Shown piece after piece: positions 63,343 to 64,000 of a stretch of DNA of 64,000 bases (position 1 is its first letter; each line of letters begins with the position of its first letter). Source of the stretch: Xanthostigma xanthostigma (Eukaryota; Arthropoda; Insecta; Raphidioptera; Raphidiidae); assembly GCA_963575645.1 (NCBI GenBank), contig OY754473.1:3162001-3226000 (forward strand), given 5' to 3'. The position numbers and the translations under genes are program-made. Under the pieces are notes generated by a model. The model worked only from the letters and a program-made list of their open reading frames with translations, was not told where the DNA came from and made no database searches.

Positions 63343-63838
63343 CAGTGTAAACTCTTTATAACGAAACCCAAGGGACCGAGCATTTTTTATCGTTATAGAG
63401 AGTTACCGTTATATGGAGTGAAGAAAGAAAAACAACCAAATTAACAATAATCTTCAATGTACTGTATAATCTCTTTATAACGAATTTTAAGGGACCGAAC
63501 ATTTTTTTCGTTATAAAGAATTTTCGTTATATGGAGGGAAGAAAGAAAAATAACCAATTTTCACAAAATTAATTTATTCCAAACACATATACCTATAGTT
63601 TGGCGTCATCAAGTGCTTGTTGAGTAGATGGTGATGGTTCAGAATGGTCCTCTTTACGTCTGTAAACATTTGCTGACGCCTAAATATGAACATATTTCTT
63701 CGTAATAGAGAACGGCTGTTGCGTTATAAAGAGGGTATTAATGTATAGGTTTTAAGGTAAACCAACCAAATCGTAAAAATTTCGACGTTATAGGGAGTTT
63801 TTCGTTATAACGAAGGACGTTATAAAGAGTTTACACTG
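63343..63838. mobile_element. pogo/Tigger-like MITE
   Basis: CAGTGTAAACTCTTTATAAC and its inverted copy at the right end, with TA on both sides (63341-63342, 63839-63840). The left 120 bp is partly duplicated internally. It adjoins the foldback element with only 5 bp between. Confidence 0.85.
63597..63680 (-). pseudogene. possible pogo-type transposase C-terminal scrap
   Basis: The minus-strand frame reads ASANVYRRKEDHSEPSPSTQ then QALDDAKL. An acidic and serine/proline stretch followed by -EAL-AL--- is common near the C-terminus of Tigger/pogo transposases. The element around it has pogo-like ends. Too short to be certain. Confidence 0.35.
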
Positions 63839-64000
63839 TATATCTACATTTTAGAACGGGATTTCAAAATCTCTCATCATGCCTATTCACTGTACTCAGA
63901 GAACATGCCTACATATGCATTGTATAGCTTTTAATGTATTCAACATTGTTCTGTTGTACGGAGAACATTTCGAAAATTTAATTTTTTTAGAGTTAAATGG

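Overview
This is repeat-dominated, AT-rich eukaryotic DNA with the look of an arthropod, most likely insect, genome. Almost everything recognisable is a transposable element or its debris: Helitrons with TC...CTAG ends, a tRNA-headed SINE, TA-, TTAA-, TWA- and 8-bp-duplicating DNA transposons, Penelope-like fragments, an LTR and several satellite-like arrays. I cannot name the species. No bacterial genes, rRNA, CRISPR array or complete host gene is visible.

Layout. 0-8 kb: a 46-bp tandem array, a TTAA-flanked element, a minus-strand LTR, two foldback elements and a Helitron. 8-16 kb: SINEs (one split by a hAT element, one sitting inside another repeat), the first copy of a seven-member family (here called K), a large Helitron carrying a degenerate tRNA-Lys, and a 183-bp satellite ending in a transposon terminus rich in ACTAGTTTTG. 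16-30 kb: a candidate first coding exon with TATA box and GTAAGT donor, a Tc1/mariner-like element, a Helitron with tRNA-Lys, a THAP-domain exon remnant, several K copies, and a Helitron split by a pogo-type element. 30-49 kb: Helitron helicase remnant, Penelope-like fragment, PIF/Harbinger-like elements, paired inverted repeats, a 166-bp triplication and a Helitron minisatellite. 49-64 kb: a SINE with a perfect 17-bp target duplication, a Harbinger derivative, a 1.24-kb transposon that encloses a small two-exon gene, a Helitron interrupted by a nearly perfect 547-bp palindrome, nested hAT and K elements, and a chain of TA-inserting elements.

The genes do not form a pathway. The biological story is layered insertion: target duplications and split repeats allow a relative order of events to be read for several nests. 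The most interesting object is the element at 55229-56469. It has 38-bp inverted ends, about eleven copies of a TTGTTCAATATCC-like motif near both ends, and between them a TATA box, a 72-codon ORF split by a 58-bp GT-AG intron, and an AATAAA signal. I cannot place it in a known superfamily.
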